Part shown: positions 1-7,244 of the stretch, one piece after another
Layout of the letters: the number at the start of each line of letters is the position of its first letter
Numbering within the stretch: the first letter of the stretch is position 1
Assembly: GCF_014649655.1 (NCBI RefSeq)
Contig: NZ_BMTL01000024.1
Span: 103,164 to 167,163 of the forward strand
Length of the DNA stretch: 64,000 bases
Source: Streptomyces humidus
Lineage (GTDB): Bacteria > Actinomycetota > Actinomycetes > Streptomycetales > Streptomycetaceae
Direction: 5' to 3'
Notes under the pieces: model-generated
The model's database searches: none
The model's input: the letters and a program-made list of their open reading frames with translations, nothing else
Told to the model about the DNA's origin: nothing
Position numbers and translations under genes: made by a program

Positions 1-282
1 GACCAGGTGGAGGTGATGGTGGCGGTCGGCCAGATGGTAGGTGGGCGCCCCGTGCCCCAGGTGCGCGTGGCTGACCAGCCCGAGTTCCTCGAGGAGCTCC
101 AGCGTGCGGTAGACGGTCGAGATGTTGACCCCCGACGCCGTCTTCCTCACTTCCACGAGGATGGCGTCGGGGGTCGCGTGCTCCAGGGTGTCCACGGCCT
201 CGAGGACAAGCTGGCGCTGCGGCGTCAGCCGGTATCCGCGCTTCCGCAGGTCGCTCTTCCAGTCAGTGCTTTCAGTGCTCAC
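1..282 (-). CDS. nur: Fur-family regulator, probable nickel regulator Nur (3' end cut by window)
   Basis: Partial: the first 94 residues of a Fur-family metal-dependent repressor; the dimerisation/metal domain lies beyond the window edge. The visible part is the winged-helix DNA-binding domain (RGYRLTPQRQLVLEAV, then NISTVYRTLELLEELG) and the HHHLHLV start of the metal-site region. The GTG start at 282 reads V-S-T-E-S-T-D-W-K. The sequence agrees closely with what I remember of S. coelicolor Nur (SCO4179), which represses nickel uptake genes and sodF when Ni is bound. The family assignment is certain. The Nur (rather than Zur or FurA) assignment is from memory and from the adjacent nitrobindin-like gene. 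Confidence 0.85.
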   Translation of the reverse strand, partial: MSTESTDWKSDLRKRGYRLTPQRQLVLEAVDTLEHATPDAILVEVRKTASGVNISTVYRTLELLEELGLVSHAHLGHGAPTYHLADRHHHLHLV

Positions 283-301
283 CACACCCACGAGTCTAGG
301 A

Positions 302-877
302 CTACTTGAAGAAGGCGATCCCGTCGTCCGGCATGTCGTCGGGGAGGGCCTTCGCCCAGCGCTCGACGTCCTCGGGGGTGACGACCTTCTTCAGGTGGGC
401 CGACATGTAGGGGCGCAGCTCGACCTCGGGGGTCTGCTTCTCGCCGACCCACATGAGGTCGCTCTTGACGTAGCCGTAGAGCCGCTTGCCACCGGTGTAC
501 GGGCCCGAGGCGGCCGTGCGCGCCACCGCGTCCGTGACCAGGTCGATCTGCGGCTTCTTGTCGGCCAGCTCGCCGTACCAGATCTCGACGACGCCGTCGT
601 CGCGGACCATCGTCACCTCGACCTTGCGGTCGGCGTCGACCCGCCAGAAGCCCGACTCGGACTCCAGGGGGCGGACCTTGTTGCCGTCCTTGTCCAGGAC
701 CCAGGTGTAGGAGCGGTACTCGAGGAAGTCCCGGCCGTCGTGGCCGAAGGCGACCTCCTGCCCGAAGTTGCACTTCTCCGACCCCGGGAAGTCGTGCACG
801 CCCGCGCCCGCCCAGCTGCCGAGCAGGAAGGCGAGGGGGACGAGGTCCTTGTGGAGGTCGGACGGAATCTCGATCAT
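302..877 (-). CDS. FABP/nitrobindin-like heme-binding beta-barrel protein
   Basis: A 191-residue protein of the fatty-acid-binding-like (nitrobindin, former DUF1794) family: a ten-stranded cytoplasmic beta-barrel that in characterised members binds heme b and reacts with NO or peroxynitrite. Seen here: the family signature GSWAGAG at residues 20-26, the GFWR segment near 76, and a C-terminal His (H161 in MSAHLKK) at the position expected for the proximal heme ligand. Length is normal for the family. The ATG is read as MIEIPSDLHKD. It lies 25 nt after a 32-codon gene on the same strand and ends 19 nt before the nur start, so a small operon is likely. Heme binding is inferred from the family. 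Confidence 0.85.
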   Translation of the reverse strand: MIEIPSDLHKDLVPLAFLLGSWAGAGVHDFPGSEKCNFGQEVAFGHDGRDFLEYRSYTWVLDKDGNKVRPLESESGFWRVDADRKVEVTMVRDDGVVEIWYGELADKKPQIDLVTDAVARTAASGPYTGGKRLYGYVKSDLMWVGEKQTPEVELRPYMSAHLKKVVTPEDVERWAKALPDDMPDDGIAFFK

Positions 878-902
878 GAGTGGCAGTTCCTGGACTGGTA
901 GG

Positions 903-1001
903 TCAGCGCTGGCCCTGGTACAGCTTCTTCACGGTCAGACCGGCGAAGGCGAGGACGCCGACGCAGACCAGGACCAGCAGGGCTTCGAAGAAGATCTCCA
1001 C
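903..1001 (-). CDS. Small single-pass membrane peptide (32 aa), unknown function
   Basis: A GTG start at 1001 with a good Shine-Dalgarno (GAGGAG, 7 nt away) opens a 32-residue frame: a short acidic head (VEIFFEAL), one hydrophobic helix (about residues 8-23, LLVLVCVGVLAFAGL) and a basic tail (KKLYQGQR). It stops 25 nt before the nitrobindin-like gene and could be translated from the same message. Supported by the ribosome binding site, coding-like third positions and the clean membrane-peptide layout. I do not recognise a named family. Confidence 0.55.
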   Translation of the reverse strand: MEIFFEALLVLVCVGVLAFAGLTVKKLYQGQR

Positions 1002-1057
1002 GGGTGCTCCTCGGATGAGCGTGTTGCGGGGTACGTACGACTCGGGACACGTACGAC

Positions 1058-1096
1058 AGGGCCGGGCCCCAGCTTACGCGGCCGGGCCCCGGCCCT
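1058..1096 (-). terminator. GC-rich hairpin downstream of three-gene operon
   Basis: Inverted repeat AGGGCCGG (1058-1065) / CCGGCCCT (1089-1096), with additional G/C pairing inside, lies 27 nt after the stop of the 1123 gene on its coding strand. There is no clear U-tract, as is common for Streptomyces terminators. A direct repeat GCCGGGCCCC occurs at 1061 and 1081 inside it. Confidence 0.5.
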
Positions 1097-1122
1097 CCCT
1101 GCGAGGTACGCCGTCGCGGGCG

Positions 1123-2040
1123 TCAGCTCAGCAGCTGGCTCTGCAGGGCCACGGTCTGCTGGAAGGGCACGGCCGCCGCGGCGCCCCTGCGGGACTGCAG
1201 GACCAGGGCGACGACGTCGCCCGCCTGCAGATAGGCCTGGCGCAGCTGCTCCGCGCCGTACGGCTTCGCCTCGTCGTAAGCATTGCGCCTGACGTTCGGG
1301 AGGTCGGCGAACGTCGGGTAGCCCTCGTCGAACTCCGTCTCGGCCGCGCCGCGGGCCGCGTACACGGGTGAGGCGAACGAGGTGAGCGTGTCGTAGACGC
1401 GCTGGGCGACCGTCCCCGTGTCGAACTGCATCAGGTAGACGCCGGTGTGCGTGCCGTCCGCGGTGGTCCAGCCCCGGGCCGCGATGTGCCGCAGGCCGCT
1501 GTCGGTGAGCAGCTGTCCGACGTCGCCGCGGTCCTTCTCCGCCTCGAACACCGTCAGGAAGTCCTTCGTCGCCAGCCAGCCGTCGGCGCCGCGCAGCGCC
1601 TTGTCCTCGGTCGAACCCCCGGGAGCGGGCAGGCGCAGCGCGCGCAGGTCCGCGTAGTGGCCGGCGGCCCAGTTCCTGGTGTCGAACGGGTGCCGGCTGC
1701 CGGCGGGCAGCGGAGGCATGGTGATGTCCGGGTAGGCCCAGCGGCCGTCCGGCTGGGTGGCCAGTCCGGGCAGGTCCGTCCGTTCCATGCGCGTGATTCC
1801 GTAGGCCGTGCCCGCTCCGAGCGCGGCGAAGACGGTGACGACGGCGGTCCAGCGCAGGACGGCCCGCAGCACGCGGCGGTCCTTGGAGGCGGGAACGGCC
1901 TCCGGCGTCGTGTCGGGGGCGGGTCCGGGGATCGGGTGCGAAGCGGTCCCGGGGACGGGTTCCCGGATCGGCGCCGGGGCTCCCGTCTGTTCCGGCCGGG
2001 GCTGCGGGTCCTGCAGCGGTCGGGGGCGCTCGGTGGTCAT
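1123..2040 (-). CDS. Single-pass membrane protein with large extracytoplasmic domain (third of three tandem paralogue-like genes)
   Basis: 305 residues: a proline/glutamate-rich cytoplasmic stretch (1-53), one membrane helix (about 63-85, VLRWTAVVTVFAALGAGTAYGI), then a roughly 220-residue exterior domain with no Cys pair and no catalytic motif I know. Its ATG (2040-2038) overlaps the stop of the upstream gene in the arrangement ATGA, so translation is coupled. The exterior domain shares the order of motifs of the two upstream proteins: an early DLRxL segment, a predicted hydrophobic VYLMQF/SVRINLVQF-type strand, then an Ala-rich helix. I infer gene triplication. Function unknown. Confidence 0.8.
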   Translation of the reverse strand: MTTERPRPLQDPQPRPEQTGAPAPIREPVPGTASHPIPGPAPDTTPEAVPASKDRRVLRAVLRWTAVVTVFAALGAGTAYGITRMERTDLPGLATQPDGRWAYPDITMPPLPAGSRHPFDTRNWAAGHYADLRALRLPAPGGSTEDKALRGADGWLATKDFLTVFEAEKDRGDVGQLLTDSGLRHIAARGWTTADGTHTGVYLMQFDTGTVAQRVYDTLTSFASPVYAARGAAETEFDEGYPTFADLPNVRRNAYDEAKPYGAEQLRQAYLQAGDVVALVLQSRRGAAAAVPFQQTVALQSQLLS

Positions 2041-2909
2041 ACGGCCTGTCCCGGGTCGTCGATGCGGGCGAGTTGTGCGGCGAAGAACTTGGCGACGAAC
2101 GTGCCGTCGATCGGGTCGGGGGCCGCCGACGAGACGCTGACCAGCACATCCCCCACTGCCGCGGTGCACAGCGCCACGCCCAGGTCCTCGGCCTCGCCCT
2201 TGGGGCTCAGGGAGCACCGCGCGTCCGGACGACCCTCGATCCTCGGCCCCTTACGGAAGACGTCCACAGCGGCGAGGAACCCGTTGAAGGCCGTCGCCGA
2301 ACGGCGCGCGGCGGTCGGGTTCTCCAGTCGGGACAGGGTGACGTCGAAGACGATCGTGTCCTTGCGGTTGTAGTCCGACCAGGCGACGGCGTAACTGCGC
2401 ATCGCCATGCCCTTGACGGGCTCCTTGTCGATCAGCTTCTCCAGCTTCCGGCGCGACGCGCTGGGCAGATCCTTGATCGACTCCTTGCGCAGGGCGGTGG
2501 CCTGCGCGCCGCTGAACTCGGCGTCCGAGCCGAACTCGCGCATGTCCGGGCCGGGTTGGAAGCCGTCGGTGCCGAACGGCACCATCAGGGCGCTCAGTCC
2601 CGACCCGGCCGCGGCGCCCTTCCTCGGGCCCTTGCCGTCGGCCCCGTCCTCGCCCTCGGCGGGCGTCTCCGGGAACTTCCAGGTGGGGCTGCCGTGGCCG
2701 CGGTCGGCGCCCCGCACGGTCACGACGGTGCCGCCGACGACCGCGCAGGCCAGCAGGACGGAACCCGCCACGGCGGCGATCCGGCCGGTGCGACGGGCCC
2801 CGGCCGGTGCGGGCTCCGCGACGGCGTGCCCCGCCCCGGCCTCGGCGCCGGCCGCCTCGGGGCGCTCGGGGCGCTCGGGGACTTCAGAGGTCTCGGGCGT
2901 CTCGCTCAC
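2037..2909 (-). CDS. Single-pass membrane protein with extracytoplasmic domain (second of three)
   Basis: 290 residues from GTG 2909. Residues 1-40 are an acidic ETPETSEVPERPERPEA-type segment, a membrane helix follows (about 42-65, RIAAVAGSVLLACAVVGGTVV), and the exterior part (70-290) has two Cys (CSLSPKG and ALCTAAV) that could form a disulfide. Start and stop both overlap neighbours by 4 nt (GTGA with the upstream gene, ATGA with the downstream one), a strong sign of one translationally coupled operon. The domain order resembles its two neighbours. No enzyme motif; a structural or sensory surface protein is possible but unproven. Confidence 0.8.
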   Translation of the reverse strand: MSETPETSEVPERPERPEAAGAEAGAGHAVAEPAPAGARRTGRIAAVAGSVLLACAVVGGTVVTVRGADRGHGSPTWKFPETPAEGEDGADGKGPRKGAAAGSGLSALMVPFGTDGFQPGPDMREFGSDAEFSGAQATALRKESIKDLPSASRRKLEKLIDKEPVKGMAMRSYAVAWSDYNRKDTIVFDVTLSRLENPTAARRSATAFNGFLAAVDVFRKGPRIEGRPDARCSLSPKGEAEDLGVALCTAAVGDVLVSVSSAAPDPIDGTFVAKFFAAQLARIDDPGQAV

Positions 2910-3772
2910 AGCTTCCCCACCTGCCGCTCGGCCAGGTCCATGATCTTCGCCTTCGGAATCGGCTTGCTGTCGTAGACGCGGATCTCCATGCAGACGTCCC
3001 CGCGCCAGGCGTACGCCTCGGCCGCGTACAAGGGGAGGTAACCCGGCTTCCGCTCGGGGGTGTCGTGCACGTACGCCACCCCGTTGCCGTCTCCGGTGCC
3101 GGGGATGGGCCAGTCGCGGGTGCCGGGCTCCTTGCCGGCCCAGTAGCGGCCGTTCTCGGCCCACTCCAACGCCGCCCTCTTGCTCTCCTGGCGGAACTGC
3201 ACGAGGTTGATCCGCACGCTGTACGTCTCCCCCACCCGCCACGAAGTCGTCGCCGCACGGCGGAACTCGTCGTCGACGAGGTCGTTGAACGTGGCGGCGG
3301 GGTCCTTGTAGTCCCCCGCGTACGCGGACAGGTCCGCCCAGCCGTCCCTCCCCATCGGAACCCGGCTGTCCTTCGCCCCCGCGGGCCGCGTGATCAGCAG
3401 CTTGCGCAGGTCGCCGTCGGTCCTGACCCGGCGGTCCTGCGCCGCCGACAGCGGCTCGACCTCGCCCTCGGCCTGCTCCACGACGGGCTGCGAGAGCGAC
3501 GGCAGCGCGGTGGGCGCACGGCCGGCCTGGATCACGTATCCGGTGCAGACACCGGCGACGATCCCGAGCAGGGCGGCTCCGGCGATCATCAGCGTCGTAC
3601 GGCCACGGGGCCGCCGGCCGGCTCCAGAGCCGGTGTCGGCGGCCGGGTCTGCACCTGTACCTGTGCCCGAGTCCGTGGCGGTGCCTGTACCCGAGTCCGT
3701 GGCGGTGCCTGTACCTAAGTCCACGGCGGTGGCGGGTGGTTCCGTCTCATCGGTCCTTTCCGGACCTTCCAC
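2906..3772 (-). CDS. Single-pass membrane protein with extracytoplasmic domain (first gene of the three-gene operon)
   Basis: 288 residues from a GTG start preceded by GAGGGGG. The N-terminal 50 residues carry an eight-residue repeat (GTGTATDS) encoded by a 24-nt tandem repeat, followed by RRPRGR, a membrane helix (about 60-82, LMIAGAALLGIVAGVCTGYVI) and a roughly 200-residue exterior domain ending AERQVGKL. The motif order (DLRKLL, WADLSAYAGDY, SVRINLVQF, then a helical ESKRAALEWAENG) parallels the two downstream genes. First gene of the operon; its upstream region is shared with the divergent DsrE-like gene. Function unknown. Confidence 0.8.
   Translation of the reverse strand: MEGPERTDETEPPATAVDLGTGTATDSGTGTATDSGTGTGADPAADTGSGAGRRPRGRTTLMIAGAALLGIVAGVCTGYVIQAGRAPTALPSLSQPVVEQAEGEVEPLSAAQDRRVRTDGDLRKLLITRPAGAKDSRVPMGRDGWADLSAYAGDYKDPAATFNDLVDDEFRRAATTSWRVGETYSVRINLVQFRQESKRAALEWAENGRYWAGKEPGTRDWPIPGTGDGNGVAYVHDTPERKPGYLPLYAAEAYAWRGDVCMEIRVYDSKPIPKAKIMDLAERQVGKL
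3661..3732. repeat. Three 24-bp tandem repeats in coding sequence
   Basis: Units start at 3661, 3685 and 3709 (CTGTACCCGAGTCCGTGGCG... pattern); the third is diverged. They encode the GTGTATDS repeats at the cytoplasmic N-terminus of the membrane protein at 2906-3772, so copy number changes keep the frame. Confidence 0.85.
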
Positions 3773-3861
3773 AACATCCCCCTCAAAAGCGTGTAGCGCG
3801 CATTCGTCGCGCCTTGCACAGGAGACCCATGATCATCACCGGCAGTTGCAGGGAGCTTGAT

Positions 3862-3867
3862 TACGAT
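3862..3867 (+). promoter_or_regulatory. -10 element of a leaderless promoter (DsrE-like gene)
   Basis: TACGAT ends 6 nt before the ATG at 3874, with no Shine-Dalgarno in front of that ATG. This is the usual spacing for a transcript that starts at the start codon. An alternative upstream ATG at 3829 does have AGGAG but only a 4-nt spacer. Confidence 0.5.
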
Positions 3868-3873
3868 TCGGGC

Positions 3874-4236
3874 ATGACGAAGAAGCTCGTGATCAAGGTG
3901 ACGGCGGGGGCCGATGCTCCCGAACGGTGCTCGCAGGCGTTCACGGTGGCGGCGGTGGCCGTGGCCAGCGGGGTCGAGGTGTCGCTGTGGCTCACCGGGG
4001 AGTCCGCGTGGTTCGCGCTGCCGGGACGGGCCGCCGAGTTCGAGCTGCCGCACGCGGCCCCGCTGCCCGACCTGATCGACTCGGTCCTGGCCGGCGGCCG
4101 TCTCACCCTGTGCACCCAGTGCGCGGCCCGTCGGGACATCACGGAGAAGGACGTCATCGAGGGGGTGCGGATCGCCGGCGCCCAGGTGTTCGTGCAGGAG
4201 GCGCTGGGCGACGGGACGCAGGCGCTCGTGTACTAG
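3874..4236 (+). CDS. DsrE/YchN-like small protein
   Basis: 120 residues with the alpha/beta fold of the DsrE/DsrF family: KKLVIKVTAG start, an Ala/Val-rich helix (20-33), a VEVSLWLTGES strand-turn, and a conserved TLCTQCAARRDI segment with Cys80 and Cys83. DsrE-type proteins carry sulfur as persulfide in sulfur relay systems; the C-x-x-C pair is compatible with that but not proof. Start chosen at 3874 (leaderless promoter) rather than 3829, because the protein then begins directly with the conserved strand. It sits between the membrane-protein operon and the sulfurtransferase block, which supports a sulfur-related role by context only. Confidence 0.75.
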   Translation: MTKKLVIKVTAGADAPERCSQAFTVAAVAVASGVEVSLWLTGESAWFALPGRAAEFELPHAAPLPDLIDSVLAGGRLTLCTQCAARRDITEKDVIEGVRIAGAQVFVQEALGDGTQALVY

Positions 4237-4290
4237 GGGCGGGCGGTGCCGGATGCCGGGCGGGACATCGGGGGGCGTCGGGCGGGAGCG

Positions 4291-4563
4291 TCAGGGGCGG
4301 TCGCGGGGGCGGCGGTTCTTGCCGTCCAGCTCGTCCCACCACTCGTCCGACTCGGGGTCGCCCGAGGGGTCGTCCCACCAGCGGTCGTCGGGGCCGCGCC
4401 GGTTGGCGACCATCGCGGCGACCGGCGGGATGATCATGGCCACCAGGCACATGCCGACGGCCGCCGGGACCGACCAGATGCGCACGACCGCCCAGGCCAG
4501 CACGAAGAGCGCGATGCAGGTGCCCATCATCGCGAAGTACATGCGCCGTCGGCGGGCCAACAT
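4291..4563 (-). CDS. DUF3099 family membrane protein
   Basis: 90 residues: a basic start (MLARRRRMYF), two membrane helices (about 10-28 and 31-52, with the family pattern MGTCIALFVLAW ... IPPVAAMVANRRG) and an acidic, Trp-rich cytoplasmic tail (DRWWDDPSGDPESDEWWDEL). This is the DUF3099 family of actinobacterial membrane proteins; no function is known. No Shine-Dalgarno precedes the ATG; a TACCCT at 4575-4570 six nt upstream suggests a leaderless message separate from the DUF1416 gene 91 nt upstream. Confidence 0.85.
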   Translation of the reverse strand: MLARRRRMYFAMMGTCIALFVLAWAVVRIWSVPAAVGMCLVAMIIPPVAAMVANRRGPDDRWWDDPSGDPESDEWWDELDGKNRRPRDRP

Positions 4564-4654
4564 ACGTCCAGGGTAGGACGGGACACGCGCCGGGACACGG
4601 CGAAGGGCCGCGTCCCGGGCGTCCAGCCCGCGGGACACGGCCCCTGCCCGGTGC

Positions 4655-4942
4655 TCAGACCGCGATCGCGACCTCGGCGAGACCGCCCTGCTGGGCGACG
4701 ACCGTACGGTCGGCGGTGCCGCCGGGGACGAGGGCGCGCACGGTCCAGGTGCCCTCGGCCGCGTAGAAGCGGAACTGTCCGGTTGCGGAGGTGGGGACCT
4801 CCGCGGTGAACTCGCCGGTCGAGTCCAGCAGGCGGACGTATCCGACCACCGGCTCGCCGTCCCGGGTCACCTGACCCTGGATCGTGGTCTCACCGGGCTT
4901 GATCGTCGAGGCGTCCGGGCCGCCGGCCTTCGCTCCACACAT
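4655..4942 (-). CDS. DUF1416 family protein, sulfurtransferase partner
   Basis: 95 residues of the DUF1416 family. After MCGAKAGGPDAS (with Cys2) comes a transthyretin/carboxypeptidase-regulatory-like beta sandwich (GQVTRDGEPVVGYVRLLD ... VRALVPGG). Actinobacteria keep this gene next to the CysA/SseA-type sulfurtransferase, as here (71 nt downstream, same strand), so the two probably act together; the near-terminal Cys could accept or relay sulfur, which is inference. Length is typical. No separate promoter is evident. Confidence 0.85.
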   Translation of the reverse strand: MCGAKAGGPDASTIKPGETTIQGQVTRDGEPVVGYVRLLDSTGEFTAEVPTSATGQFRFYAAEGTWTVRALVPGGTADRTVVAQQGGLAEVAIAV

Positions 4943-5013
4943 GTGCTTCTCCAGAGATGTCTGACCGGAAGGCCGGTCGGGTTCGCTTCTTGTCCGTCGC
5001 CTGGTGGCGCGGG

Positions 5014-5853
5014 TTACTTGTTGGCGCCGAGCTCGATCGGGACGCCGACGAGGGAGCCGTACTCGGTCCAGGAGCCGTCGTAGTTCTTGACGTTCTCCAC
5101 GCCCAGCAGCTCGTGCAGGACGAACCAGGTCAGGGCCGAGCGCTCGCCGATGCGGCAGTACGCGATGGTGTCCCTGGCCAGGTCGACCTGCTCGTCGACG
5201 TAGAGCGCCTTGAGCTCGTCGTCCGACTTGAAGGTGCCGTCGTCGTTGGCGTTCTTCGACCACGGGATGTTGCGGGCGGACGGGACGTGGCCCGGACGCT
5301 GGGACTGCTCCTGCGGCAGGTGCGCGGGAGCGAGCAGCTTGCCGCTGAACTCGTCGGGCGAGCGGACGTCGACCAGGTTCTGCGAACCGATGGCCGCCAG
5401 CACGTCGTCACGGAAGGCGCGGATGGCCTTGTTCTGCGGCTTGGCCTGGTAGGAGGTCTCGGGGCGCTCGGGCACCTCTTCGACCAGCTCGCGGGCGTCC
5501 AGCTCCCACTTCTTGCGGCCGCCGTCGAGAAGCTTGACGTTCTCGTGGCCGTACAGCTTGAAGTACCAGTAGGCGTAGGAGGCGAACCAGTTGTTGTTGC
5601 CGCCGTAGAGGATCACCAGCGTGTCGTTGGCGATGCCCTTCGCGGACAGGAGCTTCTCGAAGCCCTCCTGGTCGACGAAGTCACGGCGGACCGGGTCCTG
5701 GAGGTCCTGGGTCCAGTCGATCCGGATCGCGTTCCTGATGTGGTTCTTCTCGTACGCGGACGTGTCCTCGTCGACCTCGACGATGGCGATGTCGGCGTTG
5801 TCGAGGTTGGCCTCGACCCAGTCGGCGTCGACCAGGACGTCACTGCGGCTCAT
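5014..5853 (-). CDS. Sulfurtransferase (tandem rhodanese, thiosulfate/3-mercaptopyruvate type)
   Basis: 279 residues with two rhodanese domains. The N-terminal domain (about 8-130) lacks a catalytic Cys (YGGNNNW at the loop position); the C-terminal domain (about 145-275) has the active-site loop with Cys233 in YCRIGERS, plus the VDVRSPDEF signature at 161-169. It transfers sulfane sulfur from thiosulfate or mercaptopyruvate to an acceptor. The CRIGER-type loop fits the actinobacterial CysA/SseA branch. Strong ribosome site GGAGGAG before the ATG. It is followed by DUF1416 and preceded by a cysteine-containing leader peptide 142 nt upstream, so expression is probably cysteine-responsive. Confidence 0.92.
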   Translation of the reverse strand: MSRSDVLVDADWVEANLDNADIAIVEVDEDTSAYEKNHIRNAIRIDWTQDLQDPVRRDFVDQEGFEKLLSAKGIANDTLVILYGGNNNWFASYAYWYFKLYGHENVKLLDGGRKKWELDARELVEEVPERPETSYQAKPQNKAIRAFRDDVLAAIGSQNLVDVRSPDEFSGKLLAPAHLPQEQSQRPGHVPSARNIPWSKNANDDGTFKSDDELKALYVDEQVDLARDTIAYCRIGERSALTWFVLHELLGVENVKNYDGSWTEYGSLVGVPIELGANK

Positions 5854-5995
5854 GCTCGTTCTCCTCCGGGGCAGTTACGGCGGGGGTGTGCAGACTAAAA
5901 AGAGGGGTGCGCGGCCGGGGCTCGCCGGCGGGCGGCGCACGAATGCCCTCGGCGCGAGGGCTACGGGAGGCGCGGAAGGCCGGCGGGGCTTCCGC

Positions 5996-6079
5996 TCAGA
6001 AGGGGCGACAGAGCATGGCGGCGACGCGGCACAGGTCTACTGCCCGCCGCTTCGTGAGATCCGCCTGTCGCTGCATCAT
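5996..6079 (-). CDS. Cysteine-containing leader peptide (27 aa) upstream of sulfurtransferase
   Basis: A 28-codon frame starting ATG ATG and ending ...DLCRVAAMLCRPF-stop. Two Cys codons lie near the end, flanked by a conserved LCRVAAxLCR pattern that I recall from 'putative leader peptide' annotations in Streptomyces. It is leaderless: the -10 TACGAT ends 7 nt before the first ATG. Short leaderless Cys-rich upstream frames are known in mycobacteria to sense charged tRNA-Cys and attenuate downstream sulfur genes. The same role is inferred here for the sulfurtransferase-DUF1416 operon. The 142 nt between this stop and the sulfurtransferase start would hold the switch. Confidence 0.75.
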   Translation of the reverse strand: MMQRQADLTKRRAVDLCRVAAMLCRPF

Positions 6080-6086
6080 GTCGTCG

Positions 6087-6116
6087 ATCGTAGGGACGGA
6101 CAGGCGGCCATGTCAC
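6087..6116 (-). promoter_or_regulatory. Promoter of leader peptide/sulfurtransferase operon
   Basis: On the minus strand GTGACA (-35, 6116-6111) and TACGAT (-10, 6092-6087) are 18 nt apart. Transcription is expected at about 6079, the first base of the leader peptide ATG. Confidence 0.6.
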
Positions 6117-6165
6117 CAGTGCTCCGCATGGTGAGACAGGATCGTCCGCATAGTGGGAAACGAGA

Positions 6166-6201
6166 AGCGCCCGGACCGTGCCGACACGGGTTCCGGGCGC
6201 T
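6166..6201 (-). terminator. Strong hairpin terminator after DUF2993 gene
   Basis: AGCGCCCGGA (6166-6175) pairs with TCCGGGCGCT (6192-6201), and the loop side adds CCGTG/CACGG pairing. On the minus strand it is followed by TTCTCGTTTCCC. It separates the DUF2993 gene from the leader-peptide promoter. Confidence 0.75.
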
Positions 6202-6278
6202 GGAGGCCGTCGTCACATCGATCGGACGGACGGCGATGTCTCACCTGTCGGACGTCTGGCGTCCACCAGGGATCAGGC

Positions 6279-7016
6279 CTACCCGGCCAGCCTGACGTTC
6301 GAACCCTTCACCGAGATCTCCACGCCGTTCTGCGCGGCGACGACCTTGTCGAGCTTGATCCCGCCGGGCAGGTCGTCGATCTTCTGCTGGAAGTCGGTGA
6401 TCGAGCGCACCTCGTCCTCGGCGGCCCGCACCCCGCCGAAGCTGGGCAGCGAGTCGGCGTGCACGCGGACGCTGTCGCCGACGACGGTGACCGTGCTGAG
6501 GACGTAGACGGGCTGCGGCAGCCGGTTGCCGAGCACGGTGGCCTGGACGGCGACCTTGATCTTGCCGTTGCCGCCGTCGGAGAGGCCGATCACCTGGGCG
6601 GTGACGCCCTGGATGATCCGCGTCGGCTCGGACTTCGCGGTCTTCAGCAGCTCGGCGTACGTGATGGACGCGCTGCCGGTGGCGCTGGAGGCGGTGGCGG
6701 AGCTGTAGTCGCCCGAGAACTCGACGCCCTTCATGTCCGCCCGGAGGTCGTCGATGCGGATGGTCCGGCCGCGGGCGCCGGTGGCCGCCTCGTAGCCGTC
6801 GATGCCGACCTCGACGTCGTCCAGCGAGCCGCCCACGACCTGGGTGAGGAAGGGGAAGCCCTTGATGGACACGTCCGGGGTGACGGCGAGGCCCTCGCGG
6901 GACTTGAGCCTGTCGGCGACCTCACCCTCCGCGAAGTTCACGGCGAGACGGTCCGCGAGCACGAACAGGCCGCCCAGGACCACGACGACGACCAGCAGTA
7001 TGCGAAGCGCACGCAT
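6279..7016 (-). CDS. DUF2993 (LmeA-like) exported lipid-binding protein
   Basis: 245 residues: one N-terminal membrane anchor or signal (about 4-22, LRILLVVVVVLGGLFVLA) and then a DUF2993 domain with the hallmark start of alternating strands (FAEGEVADRLKSREGLAVTPDVSIKGFPFLTQVVGG). DUF2993 proteins are predicted envelope lipid carriers; the mycobacterial member LmeA is needed for lipomannan elongation. The start was set at ATG 7016, just before the helix, with GGGGG 10 nt upstream. A strong hairpin follows the gene. The substrate in Streptomyces is unknown. Confidence 0.85.
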   Translation of the reverse strand: MRALRILLVVVVVLGGLFVLADRLAVNFAEGEVADRLKSREGLAVTPDVSIKGFPFLTQVVGGSLDDVEVGIDGYEAATGARGRTIRIDDLRADMKGVEFSGDYSSATASSATGSASITYAELLKTAKSEPTRIIQGVTAQVIGLSDGGNGKIKVAVQATVLGNRLPQPVYVLSTVTVVGDSVRVHADSLPSFGGVRAAEDEVRSITDFQQKIDDLPGGIKLDKVVAAQNGVEISVKGSNVRLAG

Positions 7017-7200
7017 GCGACAGTTTCCCCCACCCGGACGGTCTGGGCCCCTCACGGCGAACGGCCCACGACGGCCGGTCCACGACGACCGGCCGGTTCT
7101 CCTCGACAACGGTTCAAGGTAACCCCGCGTGCGTCGGCCGCCGCGGGATTGTCGATCACCTGTGACAGACCCTCAGGCTCATGCCCGCCGTGACCCGTCC

Positions 7201-7244
7201 CATGCCGGTCCCATGCCGGTCCTGTGCCGGTCCTGTGCCGGTCC
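7201..7244. repeat. Four 11-bp tandem repeats (CATGCCGGTCC type)
   Basis: Units at 7201, 7212, 7223 and 7234: CATGCCGGTCC twice, then TGTGCCGGTCC twice, ending at the stop codon of the 7244 membrane protein. They are just outside the coding frame and would form the first bases of its 3' untranslated region. Confidence 0.85.

Noticed and set aside
5886..6134. 82-codon plus-strand frame across the leader peptide region
   Set aside because: It is opposite the leader peptide and has no ribosome site or coding bias; the minus-strand leader with its promoter explains the region.
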